Assembly (NCBI RefSeq): GCF_028473745.1 | Contig: NZ_CP101137.1 | Span: 3,100,001 to 3,164,000 of the forward strand | Length of the DNA stretch: 64,000 nt | DNA from: Streptomyces sp. M92 | GTDB lineage: Bacteria > Actinomycetota > Actinomycetes > Streptomycetales > Streptomycetaceae | Direction: 5' to 3' | The notes under the pieces: generated by a model | Databases searched by the model: none | What the model was told of the DNA's origin: nothing | The model's input: the letters and a program-made list of their open reading frames with translations, nothing else | Position numbers and translations under genes: made by a program | Part shown: one piece after another, positions 53,920 to 63,940 of the stretch | How positions within the stretch are numbered: the first letter of the stretch is position 1 | Layout: each line of letters begins with the position of its first letter

Positions 53920-56883
53920 ATGGTGACGGAGCCGGTACACGTCACGGTGGTCTTCGCCGGGCAGAGCGAGTCCTGGGCCAAGTGGATCGACCACCAGGTC
54001 CGCGCCGCCGGCCGCACCACCACCTTGGTGCGGTGGAACCCGCTGCGCCGGCCGCCCGCCGCGCACGCCCTGACCGATCTGCTCGGCGCGCCGGGACGCA
54101 TCCTGCTCGTCATCGACGACTGGTACGAGCGGCTGGGAGCCGAGCGGTTCGAGGCATGGGCGTCGGTGCTGCGCGAGGTGCTGCCCGGCTTCCGCGAACG
54201 CATAGCCGCAGTGAGCGTCACGGCGCAGCCGCTGCCCGCGGAAGTCGCCCCGCTCGCGCCGGTCGATCTGCGTGGCCTGCGCCCTGAGCTGGCCCGCATC
54301 CGCGTCCTGGAGTGCGCGGCGGTCCCGGCCCCCAGCACTGGGATCGACCTGCGGCGCGGCCCACGTTTCCCGGACGATCCCCCGGAGGTCTGGCGCGTCC
54401 CGCGCCGCAACCGCCGGTTCATCGGCCGCACTGAACTCCTGGAGCAGATGTACGAGGCTCTCGTCGGGGTCGGGTCCGAGGGAGCCACCCTGGCCCTGCG
54501 GGGGCCCGGAGGCGTGGGCAAGACACAGCTGGCGCTGGAGTACGCCCACCGGTTCGCCGGCGAGTACGACATCGTCTGGTGGATCACCGCCGCGCAGCGC
54601 GTCACCGCCCGCCAGCAGTTCGCCGACCTGGCGCCCGAGATGGACGTCCGGGACGGCGGAGACCTGGCGGCCACCATCAAGGCCGTCCGCCGCGAGCTCG
54701 GCCGCACCGCCCGCCCCTGGCTACTGGTGCTGGACGGCGCGCGCGACCCGGACAAGGTGATCGACCTCATCCCCGACGAGGGACGCGGACACGTCCTGGT
54801 CACCACCCACCGCGGCGAATGGGCGGCGCAGGGGGAGACCCTGCCGGTCGCGGGCTTCGCCCGCCGGGAGAGCGTCGCGTTCGTGGGCCGGCGCGCCGAG
54901 CGGCTCGACGCCGGGCAGGCCGACCGGCTCGCCGACGCCGTCGAGGACGTCCCGCTGCTGCTCGACCAGACAGCCGCGTGGCTCGACACCAATCCCACCA
55001 TGTCCGTCGACGAGTACGTGCAGGACATCCGCGAAGGCCGTCCCGACCGCTTCGGCGTGATGGCGTCCCGGGAGTACCCGGAGAGCTTCCAGGTGGCCTG
55101 GGCCAAGCTTCTCAACACCCTGCGCGAGGGCTTCGAGCCCGCCTGGCACCTGCTCAACCTGCTGGTCTGCTTCTCGCCCGAGGTGGTCCCGGTACGGCTG
55201 CTGCAGACCGCCCGGCACACCGACCTGCCACCCGAGCTGGTGGACCTGGTCGCCGAGCCCAGCAGCTGGAACTCCGCCCTGCGCAAGCTCTCCGAGATCA
55301 CCTCGATGCGCATCGAGTACGAACAGGGACCGCGACTGGACACTCAGACCGTCGGCACGCTGCGCATGCACCGGCTCTTCCACCGCTTCGTGCGCCACGT
55401 CCAGTCGCCCGATGACGCCGCCCGCCACTTCGCCGCCGCCCGCCGTCTCCTGGTCTCCGCCGACCCCCGCGACTCCTCCACGCCGGGCAACTGGGCCCGC
55501 TATGCCGCGCTCATCCCGCACCTGGGGCCCTCTGGTGCCCTCGACTCGGACGACGAGGACGTGCGGGACCTCGTCCTCAACTGCATCGAGTACCTCCGAA
55601 TGCGCGGCGAGTACGACGAGGGCAGGCGGCTGAGTCAGCGCGCCGTGAATCAGTGGCAGCAGACCTCCGCGGACACCGACAGGGCTGTCCTGGTCGCCGT
55701 CCACCAACTCGCCAACATGCAGCGCAGGCTCGGCCGGTACGCCGAGGCAGAGACGACCGGACGCGAGACGGTCCGGAGGCTGCGGGCCGCGAGCGGCGTC
55801 CGTCCCATCGAGATGATCCGCGCCAAGGACGGCCTCGGCGGCACCCTCATGGCTCTCGGCCGGTACACGGAGGCCCGCACGCTGTTCGAGGAGGCGGCCG
55901 AGACCGCGGCCGTCGAGCTGGGCGGCGAACAGGTCCCGCGCACCCTCACCGTCCGCAGTAACCTGGCGATGGCCCTTGGTCTCCAGGGCCACTACGCCGA
56001 GTCGCTCGCTCTGCACCGCCGGATCTTCGAGGCCCGGGTGGCACTCCTCGGCGGCAAGGACGCCCTCACCCTCAACTCGGCCCTGCGCACCGCCTGGATG
56101 CTGCGCCTGCTCGGCAACTACCGCGAGGCGCTGGAGATCCAGGGCCACAACTCCCGGCTGCACAGCCAGGTGCTCGACCGCAACCACAGCCAGACCGTGC
56201 AGGCCGAACACAACCTTGCCCTGTGCGCCCGCCGGGTCGGCGACCTGCACTTCGCCCACGCCATGATGCGCGGCGTGCGGCGCAAGCTGCTGCGCCGCCG
56301 CGGTGCCCTGCACCCCGAGACACTCCTGGTCTCCTGCGACTACGCGATGCTGCTGCGCCAGCTGGGGGAGACACAGGAGGCGCGGGCCCTGGCCGAGGTA
56401 ACCGCCGCGCACTACGCGGCGCAGCTCGGCGAGGACCACCCGTACACCGTAGGAGCCCGGGACAACGTGGCGGTGATCATGCGCGAGACGGGCGACACGC
56501 GTGGTGCGCTCGAGCTGTCCCGGCAGTGCACGGCGCAGATGGAGAAGGCGGTGGGCCGGGACCACCCGTGGTCCGTCGGCTCAGCCAAGAACGAGGTGGC
56601 TGCGCTGGTCGGCGCCGGTGAGAAGGAGGCCGCGGCCGTCCTGGGCCGGGACACCTGCGCCCGCTCCGCCCGAGCCCTCGGCGAGAACCACATCCTCACC
56701 GTCAGCCTCCGCGCAGGGCTGGCCCTGGACCTCGCCGAAACGGGAGAAGACGAGGAGGCCGAGGCGCTGCGCCGGGACGTGGGCACCCGGCTCACCGCGC
56801 TGTTCGGCGAGGGGCATCCGCAGATCCGGGAGATTCAGGAACGGCGGCACCCCTACTGGGATTTCGAACCGCAGCCGATCTGA
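53920..56883 (+). CDS. fxsT: TIR-like/STAND NTPase/TPR protein (FxsT type)
   Basis: 987 residues. The N-terminal 140 are a TIR-like domain (HVTVVFAGQSESWAKWIDHQV). The STAND/NB-ARC NTPase has P-loop GPGGVGKT at 195-202, LLVLDGARDP as Walker B and a winged-helix region around 400-500 (RMHRLFHRFVRHV). From about 530 there are TPR repeats of the kinesin-light-chain type (GRYAEAETTGRETVRRL, GHYAESLALHRRIFEARVALLG). This is the architecture of the FxSxx-system TPR protein. ATG 53920 has GAGGGGA eight bases upstream; GTG 53881 is possible. Likely sensor or receptor of the system. Confidence 0.87.
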   Translation: MVTEPVHVTVVFAGQSESWAKWIDHQVRAAGRTTTLVRWNPLRRPPAAHALTDLLGAPGRILLVIDDWYERLGAERFEAWASVLREVLPGFRERIAAVSVTAQPLPAEVAPLAPVDLRGLRPELARIRVLECAAVPAPSTGIDLRRGPRFPDDPPEVWRVPRRNRRFIGRTELLEQMYEALVGVGSEGATLALRGPGGVGKTQLALEYAHRFAGEYDIVWWITAAQRVTARQQFADLAPEMDVRDGGDLAATIKAVRRELGRTARPWLLVLDGARDPDKVIDLIPDEGRGHVLVTTHRGEWAAQGETLPVAGFARRESVAFVGRRAERLDAGQADRLADAVEDVPLLLDQTAAWLDTNPTMSVDEYVQDIREGRPDRFGVMASREYPESFQVAWAKLLNTLREGFEPAWHLLNLLVCFSPEVVPVRLLQTARHTDLPPELVDLVAEPSSWNSALRKLSEITSMRIEYEQGPRLDTQTVGTLRMHRLFHRFVRHVQSPDDAARHFAAARRLLVSADPRDSSTPGNWARYAALIPHLGPSGALDSDDEDVRDLVLNCIEYLRMRGEYDEGRRLSQRAVNQWQQTSADTDRAVLVAVHQLANMQRRLGRYAEAETTGRETVRRLRAASGVRPIEMIRAKDGLGGTLMALGRYTEARTLFEEAAETAAVELGGEQVPRTLTVRSNLAMALGLQGHYAESLALHRRIFEARVALLGGKDALTLNSALRTAWMLRLLGNYREALEIQGHNSRLHSQVLDRNHSQTVQAEHNLALCARRVGDLHFAHAMMRGVRRKLLRRRGALHPETLLVSCDYAMLLRQLGETQEARALAEVTAAHYAAQLGEDHPYTVGARDNVAVIMRETGDTRGALELSRQCTAQMEKAVGRDHPWSVGSAKNEVAALVGAGEKEAAAVLGRDTCARSARALGENHILTVSLRAGLALDLAETGEDEEAEALRRDVGTRLTALFGEGHPQIREIQERRHPYWDFEPQPI

Positions 56884-56911
56884 CCCGCGGCCGATCTGCC
56901 CCGCAGAGCCC

Positions 56912-56949
56912 CGAGGGGGCCGGCCCCGTTCCCGGGACCGGCCCCCTCG
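56912..56949. terminator. Bidirectional terminator after the Fxs-like cluster
   Basis: A 12-bp stem (56912-56923 with 56938-56949), loop CCCGTTCCCGGGA plus one base, lies between the convergent fxsT-like and kgd genes. Confidence 0.7.
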
Positions 56950-56982
56950 ATCAGGCCTGAACGGTCAGTCGGGTGCGAGGCC

Positions 56983-59900
56983 TCAGGCCTCGAACACCTC
57001 ACGCACCAGCTGCTCCTGCTCCGCCTGGTGCCGCTTGGCGGAGCCGACGGCCGGGGACGAGCCGTGCGGCCGCGAGATGCGGCGCAGGCGCTCGCCGTGC
57101 GGGACGTCGGCGCCGACCGCCAGGTCCAGGTGGTCGATCAGGTTGAGCGCGATGAACGGCCAGGCGCCCTGGTTCGCCGGCTCCTCCTGGGCCCACAGGT
57201 ACTTCTCGGCGTTCGGGTACTTGGCGATCTCCGCCTGGAGCTCGGCACCCGGCAGCGGGTACAGGCGCTCGATGCGGATGATGGCCGTGTCCGTGAGGCC
57301 GCGCTTCTTCCGCTCGGCGTCGAGGTCGTAGTAGACCTTGCCGGCGGTGAAGACGACCTTCTTGACGGCGGCCGGGTCGACCGAGTCGTCGCCGATGACC
57401 GGGCGGAACTGGCCCGTCGTGAACTCCTCCGCCTTCGAGGACGCGGCCTTCAGGCGCAGCATCGACTTCGGGGTGAAGACCACCAGCGGCTTGTGGTGCG
57501 GGTTGTGCACCTGCCACCGCAGGAGGTGGAAGTAGTTCGACGGCAGGGTCGGCATCGCGACCGTCATGTTGTTCTGCGCGCAGAGCTGGAGGAAGCGCTC
57601 GATACGGGCCGAGGAGTGGTCCGGGCCCTGGCCCTCGTAGCCGTGCGGCAGCAGGAGGGTGACGCCGGAGGTCTGGTTCCACTTCTGCTCGGCCGACGAG
57701 ATGAACTCGTCCACGACCGTCTGCGCGCCGTTGACGAAGTCGCCGAACTGCGCCTCCCACATCACCAGCGCGTCCGGGCGGGCCAGCGAGTAGCCGTACT
57801 CGAAGCCCATCACGGCGTACTCGGAGAGCAGCGAGTTGTAGACGTTGTACCGGGCCTGGTCCTCGGACAGGTACAGCAGCGGCGTGAACTCGTCGCCCGT
57901 CTCGCGGTCGATGACCACCGCGTGGCGCTGGCCGAAGGTGCCGCGCTGCGAGTCCTGGCCGGACAGCCGGACCGGGACGCCCTCCAGGAGGAGGGAGCCG
58001 ACGGCGAGGGTCTCGCCCATGCCCCAGTCGATCGTGCCGTCCTCGACCATCGCCGCGCGGCGCTGCAGCTGCGGCAGCAGGCGCGGGTGGATGGTGACGT
58101 GGTCGGGGATGTTGACCTGGGACTCGGCGATCCGCTTGACCGTCTCGGCGCTGATCGCGGTGTTCACGGCGACCGGGAACTCGGCCTGCGGGTCCGAGGG
58201 CTCCGCGGCGGACGGCTGGGAGACGGCCTCGCGGACCTCGGTGAAGACCTTCTCCAGCTGGCCCTGGTAGTCCTGGAGCGCCTGCTCGGCCTCCTCAAGG
58301 GTGATGTCGCCGCGACCGATGAGGGACTCGGTGTAGAGCTTGCGCACCGAGCGCTTCTTGTCGATCAGGTCGTACATCAGCGGCTGGGTGAAGGCCGGGT
58401 TGTCCGACTCGTTGTGACCGCGGCGGCGGTAGCAGATGAGGTCGATCACCACGTCCTTGTTGAACGCCTGGCGGAACTCGAAGGCGAGCCGCGCGACGCG
58501 GACCACGGCCTCCGGGTCGTCGCCGTTCACGTGGAAGATCGGGGCCTCGATCATGCGGGCCACGTCGGTGGCGTACATCGAGGAGCGCGAGGACTCCGGG
58601 GCGGCGGTGAAGCCGACCTGGTTGTTGATGACGACGTGGACCGTGCCGCCGGTGCGGTAGCCGCGCAGCTGCGACATGTTCAGGGTCTCGGCCACCACGC
58701 CCTGGCCCGCGAAGGCCGCGTCGCCGTGGATCGCCACCGGCAGGACGGTGAAGTCCGTGCCGCCCTTGTTGATGATGTCCTGCTTGGCGCGCGAGACGCC
58801 CTCCAGGACCGGGTCGACCGCCTCCAGGTGCGAGGGGTTGGCGACCAGCGAGACCTTGATCTGCTCGCCGTCGAGGCCCGTGAAGGTGCCCTCGGCGCCC
58901 AGGTGGTACTTCACGTCGCCGGAGCCGTGCATCGACTTCGGGTCGAGGTTGCCCTCGAACTCGCGGAAGATCTGCGCGTACGACTTGCCGACCACGTTGG
59001 CCAGCACGTTCAGCCGGCCGCGGTGGGCCATGCCGATGACGACCTCGTCCAGGCGGGACTCGGCCGCCGAGTCGATGACCGCGTCCAGCAGCGGGATGAC
59101 GGACTCGCCGCCCTCCAGGGAGAACCGCTTCTGGCCGACGTACTTGGTCTGGAGGAACGTCTCGAACGCCTCGGCGGCGTTCAGGCGGCGCAGGATGCGC
59201 AGCTGCTCCTCGCGCTCCGGCTTGGTGTGCGAGCGCTCGATGCGGTCCTGGATCCACTTGCGCTGCTTCGGGTCCTGGATGTGCATGAACTCGACGCCGG
59301 TGGTGCGGCAGTACGAGTCGCGCAGCACGCCGAGGATGTCGCGCAGCTTCATCAGGGACTTGCCGGCGAAGCCGCCGACCGCGAACTCGCGCTCCAGGTC
59401 CCACAGGGTGAGCCCGTGCTCGGTGATGTCCAGGTCGGGGTGCTTGCGCTGCTGGTACTCCAGCGGGTCGGTGTCGGCCATGACGTGGCCCCGGACCCGG
59501 TAGGAGTGGATCAGCTCGAAGACGCGGGCGGCCTTGGTGACGTCGTCGTCGTGCGAGGCGTCGATGTCCTTGAGCCAGCGGACCGGCTCGTAGGGGATGC
59601 GCAGCGCCTTGAAGATCTCGTCGTAGAAGCCGTTCTCGCCCAGGAGCAGGTTGGCGACCTGGCGCAGGAACTCGCCGGAGGCGGCGCCCTGGATGACCCG
59701 GTGGTCGTAGGTCGACGTGAGCGTCATGACCTTCGAGATGCCGAGCTTGTTCAGGGTGTCCTGGGAGGTGCCCTGGAACTCCGCCGGGTAGTCCATGGAG
59801 CCGACGCCCATGATCACCGACTGGCCGGGCATCAGGCGCGGCACGGAGTGGACGGTGCCGAGGCCGCCGGGGTTGGTCAGCGAGACCGTGACGCCGGAGA

Positions 59901-60820
59901 AGTCGTCCATCGTCAGCTTGCCGTCGCGGGCGCGGCGGACGATGTCCTCGTAGGCCTGCCAGAACTCGAAGAAGTTCATGGTCTCGGCCTTCTTGATCGC
60001 CGCGACGACCAGCTGGCGGTCGCCGTTGGGCTTGACCAGGTCGATGGCGAGGCCGAGGTTGACGTGCGCCGGCTTGATGAGAGTCGGCTTGCCGTCCTTC
60101 TCGCCGAACGAGTGGTTCATCGCCGGCATGGCCTTGATGGCCTGCACCATCGCGTAGCCGATCAGGTGCGTGAAGGAGATCTTCCCGCCCCGGGCGCGCT
60201 TGAGGTGGTTGTTGATGACGATGCGGTTGTCGAACAGCAGCTTCACCGGGACCGCGCGCACGGACGTGGCCGTGGGCAGCTCCAGCGAGGCGTTCATGTT
60301 CTTCGCGACCGCGGCGGCGGGGCCGCGCAGGGTCACCGTCTCCGGACCCTCGGGCGCCGAGCCGGCGTCCTTGGCGGGCGCGGCGGCCTTGGCCTGCGGC
60401 TTGGCGGCGGCGGGCTTGGCCGGGGCGGCGGGCTGCGCGGCCGGGGCGGCCGGAGCCGCGGGGCGCAGCAGCGGCGGGCTGCGCGGCCGGCTTCGCGGGC
60501 GCGGCCTGCTGGGGCGCCGCCTTCGGCTGGGCCGGGGCGGGCGCCTGCGCCTGCGGCGCGGAGGAGGCCTGGGGGGCGCTGCCGGAGTCCGTGGCCGCGG
60601 TGCCGGAGGCGGACTGGGCAGCGGCCGCTCCGGGCTTGTAGTCGGCGAAGAAGTCCCACCAGGCTCGGTCCACGGAGTTCGGGTCCTGGAGGTACTGCTG
60701 ATAGATCTCGTCGACGAGCCATTCGTTGGCACCGAAGGCGGCCGCGGGGTTCTTGCCCGCGTTGCCCGCTTGGTCGGTGTCGGTCGAGATGCTCGAGTTA
60801 CTGGGGGACTGTGGCGACAC
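56983..60820 (-). CDS. kgd: Multifunctional 2-oxoglutarate decarboxylase/dehydrogenase (Kgd), frameshifted
   Basis: Actinobacterial fusion of an E2-type acyltransferase core and a thiamine-dependent E1: TCA-cycle 2-oxoglutarate dehydrogenase. GTG 60820 gives a short N-terminal helix ([19 protein letters not shown]) and an Ala/Pro/Gln linker. In the linker the frame changes at the G run 60460-60463, after about residue 119. The second frame then runs to 56983, with the acyltransferase His ([12 protein letters not shown]), [25 protein letters not shown] and NNQVGFT. Removing one base gives 1279 residues, close to the family length. So it is a +1 indel in a homopolymer: sequencing error, or a broken gene. 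Confidence 0.85.
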
Positions 60821-61101
60821 GGCGAGAACCGCCCTCTTCCGCTTCACAAGATGGTGGACAGCGGGAATCAAGGCTACGCCTCCCCGACCCGGAAGGTCAG
60901 ACCGGGCCCGTTCATCGTCGCGTAAGTCACATCGCAGACTGCGTTTCGGCGCTGGAAATGGCGGGAAACAAGCGAGGTTCCGTTGCGTGAGGGAAGGGGC
61001 GGCCGCGACCCGGCGCCGGGAAAACGCGGGCCTGTGCCTGATCACACGTGTCCGTCAGCGCGGACACCAGTGGATCTTGGCGCTCCGCTTCGAACCCTAC
61101 G

Positions 61102-62226
61102 TCAACTCGGAGCCGTCGGCAGGCCCGGAAGAGTGATGAGAATCCGGCAGCCCCGCTCGGATTCGGCCACGCCGATCCGGCCGCCGTGCAGATCCACCGC
61201 CCAGCGCGCGATCGCCAGGCCCAGCCCGGTGCCGCCGTCACTGCCCGGACCGTGCGGCCGGGACACCGAGCCCCGGTTGAACCGCTCGAACACCCGGCGC
61301 CACTCCGAGCGCGGAATGCCCGGTCCCTCGTCGAGGACCTCGAGCTCCAGCGACTCGGGGAACTCGCCGCGCCGCGCCCTGACCGTCACCCGGCCGTGCG
61401 GCGGACTGTGCTTCACGGCGTTGTCGATGAGGTTGGCGACGACCTGGTGGATGCGCTCGGGATCGGCGTGCACGGTGAGGTCGGACGGGAACACGTCGAG
61501 CGCCAGGTGCACGTCGGTGCGGGTGTGACTGCCGGACCCGGAGGCGATGCCCGCGCGCGCGGAGGCGACCATGTTGGCCTCCTTCAGTACGCCCGAGAGG
61601 TACGGCCACACCTCGAAGCGCCGCTTGCGCAGCGGTACGACGCCGTTGTCCAGGCGGGAGAGGTCCAGCAGCGTCTCCACCAGCCGGCCGAGCCGCTCCG
61701 TCTGACCGAGCGCCGTGCGCATCGTCTCCGGATCGGCCTCGGTGACCCCGTCGACGATGTTCTCCAGCACCGCGCGCAGGCCCGCGATAGGGGTGCGCAG
61801 CTCGTGCGAGACGTTCGCGACCAGCTCCTTGCGCTGGAGGTCCTGGGCCTCCAGGTCGTCGGCCATGCGGTTGATGGTGACGGCCAGGTCGCCCAGCTCG
61901 TCGCGGCGGTTCTCGCGCACCCGGCGGGTGTAGTCGCCGTGCGAGATGGACCGGGCCACCGCGTTCATCTCGTCCAGCGGCGCGGTCAGCGAGTGCGCCA
62001 CGAACTGCGTGATCAGCAGTGTGGCGATCATCGAGAAGACCGTGATGAAGCGCAGCTCCGTCTTGGTGTGCACCGCGATCACCGACAGACCGGTGGTGAT
62101 CAGCACCGACGTGACGACCAGCGCGCCCAGCTTGGTCTTGATCGAGAACGGGCGTACGCCGCCCCAGGGTTCCCCGGTCCTCCGGGGGCCGGGGCTCCGC
62201 CGTGCGGCATCCCGCCCTCGGCTCAT
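61102..62226 (-). CDS. Two-component sensor histidine kinase
   Basis: 374 residues. After a basic N terminus come two close membrane helices (LGALVVTSVLITTGLSVIAV and FITVFSMIATLLITQFV) with almost no extracellular loop. A HAMP domain follows (about 75-130; LDEMNAVARSISHGDYTRRV). HisKA has VSHELRTPIAGLRAVLENI, and the ATPase boxes are NLIDNAVKHSPP, DEGPGIP and GTGLGLAIARW. The signal is not apparent. ATG 62226 overlaps the response-regulator stop by four bases. Confidence 0.9.
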   Translation of the reverse strand: MSRGRDAARRSPGPRRTGEPWGGVRPFSIKTKLGALVVTSVLITTGLSVIAVHTKTELRFITVFSMIATLLITQFVAHSLTAPLDEMNAVARSISHGDYTRRVRENRRDELGDLAVTINRMADDLEAQDLQRKELVANVSHELRTPIAGLRAVLENIVDGVTEADPETMRTALGQTERLGRLVETLLDLSRLDNGVVPLRKRRFEVWPYLSGVLKEANMVASARAGIASGSGSHTRTDVHLALDVFPSDLTVHADPERIHQVVANLIDNAVKHSPPHGRVTVRARRGEFPESLELEVLDEGPGIPRSEWRRVFERFNRGSVSRPHGPGSDGGTGLGLAIARWAVDLHGGRIGVAESERGCRILITLPGLPTAPS

Positions 62227-62963
62227 GGCGTCGGCGTCTCCAGCGCGTACCCCACGCCGTGCACCGTGCGGATGCGCTCGGCGCCGATCTTGCGGCGCAG
62301 TGCCTTGATGTGGCTGTCGACGGTCCGGGTGCCGGACGCGTCCGCCCAGTCCCAGACCTCGGCCAGCAGCTGCTCGCGGGAGAGCACCGCGCGGGGCGTG
62401 TTCGCCAGGCAGACCAGCAGGTCGAACTCGGTCGGCGTGAGGTGGACGTCCTCGCTGCGCACCCGCACCCGCCGCTGCGCGTGGTCGATCTCCAGTTCGC
62501 CGAGGCGCAGGATGCCGCTGCGCGGCGTGGAGGCGGCCACCACGGCCCGCTCCACCCGGCGCAGCAGCACGTGCACGCGCGCGGCCAGCTCGCGCATGGA
62601 GAACGGTTTGGTCATGTAGTCGTCGGCGCCCACGCCGAGGCCGACCAGCATGTCCGTCTCGTCGTCCCGCGCGGTGAGCATCAGCACCGGCACCGGCCGC
62701 TGGGCCTGCACACGACGGCAGACCTCCAGGCCGTCGAAGCCGGGCAGCATGATGTCGAGGATCAGCAGGTCGGGCTGCCAGGCCTCGGCGGTGTCGACCG
62801 CGGCCGGCCCGTCGCCCGCCGTTTGCACCAGGAACCCCTCGGCGCGCAGGCGGGTCGCGATGGCGTCGACGATCGTCTGGTCGTCCTCGACCACCAGCAC
62901 CCGGCGCTGAGCGCCCTGGGTCGCCGTCGCCGTGCCGTTGTGGGAGGTCTGTGTCTGCTCCAT
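62223..62963 (-). CDS. OmpR/PhoB-family response regulator
   Basis: 246 residues. The receiver domain has its acidic pocket in VLVVEDDQTI, the phospho-acceptor Asp in LLILDIMLPG, a Thr in MLTARD and a Lys in YMTKPF. The C-terminal winged helix (LTPTEFDLLVCLANTPRAVLSREQLLAEVW, TVDSHIKALRRKIG) binds DNA. The upstream gene of a coupled pair with the kinase. ATG 62963 is chosen; the frame is open back to 63020. Confidence 0.9.
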   Translation of the reverse strand: MEQTQTSHNGTATATQGAQRRVLVVEDDQTIVDAIATRLRAEGFLVQTAGDGPAAVDTAEAWQPDLLILDIMLPGFDGLEVCRRVQAQRPVPVLMLTARDDETDMLVGLGVGADDYMTKPFSMRELAARVHVLLRRVERAVVAASTPRSGILRLGELEIDHAQRRVRVRSEDVHLTPTEFDLLVCLANTPRAVLSREQLLAEVWDWADASGTRTVDSHIKALRRKIGAERIRTVHGVGYALETPTP

Positions 62964-63085
62964 CGCCCGCCCCTGAGGTGTGCTTACCGGAATCAGTGGG
63001 GTGATCCCTCGTCTGCGCATGACTGCGATTGACGCTTGAAAGACCGCGTCAGGGCAGCAGCGTACGGGGATCGGACGCGGCTTTG

Positions 63086-63778
63086 CTATCCAGGCCCGGC
63101 GGCGAGGTGGACGACGTCCGGAACGCCCCGGGCAACGGGGATCTCTTCGGTACGCACCTGCTGGAACCCGGCATTACGCAAGGTTTCTTCGAATTCCGGA
63201 GAGGGCTGCGCGGACCACACGGCGAGCACCCCGCCGGGCCTCAACACCCTTGCGCAGCCCGCCAGTCCGGCCGGCGCGTAGAGCCCGTCGTTGTCCTCGG
63301 TGACGGTCCAGCCGGGGCCGTTGTCGATGTCGAGGCAGAGCGCGTCATACGTGTCGGAAGTCTCATTGACGTAACGGACCAGATCCGATTCGACGACCTC
63401 CGTGCGGGGGTCGGCCATCGCCTCGGCGGACAGCTCCGCCAGGGGCCCGCCCCGGTGCCAGTCGATGACGGCCCGCTCGCGCTCGACGACCGCGATCCGG
63501 CCCCAGCGCGGGTCGGCGGCCGCGTGTGCGAGCGAGAAGCCGACGCCGAGACCGCCGATGAGCAGGTGCGGCGCGGGCCGCCCGCCGGAGGCGGTGAGCG
63601 CCTCGGCGGCCGCGTCGACCAGGCGCCGCTCCGAGCGCCCGTCGGAGGTGTCCATCAGGAAGCAGCCGTTCGCGATGATCTGCAGCAGCGTCCCGTGCCG
63701 GCGCAGGACGACCTCACCGTGCGGGCCCTCGCGGCGGTCCAGCACTTCGGGGACGTCGGGGGAAGAAGTGATGGGCAT
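63086..63778 (-). CDS. Spermidine synthase-like / class I methyltransferase-fold protein
   Basis: 230 residues with the spermidine-synthase fold: HLLIGGLGVGFSLAHAAADP in the nucleotide site, the acidic VVERERAVIDWHR, then YDALCLDIDNGP. Polyamine-binding residues are not obvious and many actinobacterial members lack the activity, so the substrate is open. ATG 63778. Divergent from lon. Confidence 0.75.
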   Translation of the reverse strand: MPITSSPDVPEVLDRREGPHGEVVLRRHGTLLQIIANGCFLMDTSDGRSERRLVDAAAEALTASGGRPAPHLLIGGLGVGFSLAHAAADPRWGRIAVVERERAVIDWHRGGPLAELSAEAMADPRTEVVESDLVRYVNETSDTYDALCLDIDNGPGWTVTEDNDGLYAPAGLAGCARVLRPGGVLAVWSAQPSPEFEETLRNAGFQQVRTEEIPVARGVPDVVHLAAGPG

Positions 63779-63849
63779 CGGCCCATCCTGGCAAAGGAAT
63801 GCCGGGCGGTCCGACGGTGCTCTCCCGGAGGCGGGGCGCCGTGGAGGTT

Positions 63850-63866
63850 GATCGCTCAGAGCGAAC
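63850..63866 (+). promoter_or_regulatory. ClgR-like operator of lon
   Basis: GATCGCTCAGAGCGAAC is a 7-3-7 inverted repeat with one mismatch to GTTCGCT-N3-AGCGAAC, the site bound by ClgR, known to activate clp and lon genes in Streptomyces. It lies 75-91 bases upstream of the lon start. Confidence 0.65.
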
Positions 63867-63899
63867 AGCCCTTGGGGAACATTCCGGGACTCCCTTTCA

Positions 63900-63918
63900 T
63901 TGAGTCGATGTAACTCAA
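63900..63918 (+). promoter_or_regulatory. HAIR box (HspR operator) of lon
   Basis: TTGAGT-N7-ACTCAA at 63900-63918 matches the HspR-associated inverted repeat CTTGAGT-N7-ACTCAAG except for the outermost pair. It stands 23 bases before the ATG, in a place to block the lon promoter. HspR control of lon is established in S. lividans. Confidence 0.85.
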
Positions 63919-63940
63919 CTTGACTGCCGAAGGGGAGATC

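Noticed and set aside
57028..60990. 1320-codon plus-strand frame opposite kgd
   Set aside because: Val/Leu/Arg/Gly-rich antisense translation typical of high-GC shadow frames; the minus strand carries the conserved enzyme.
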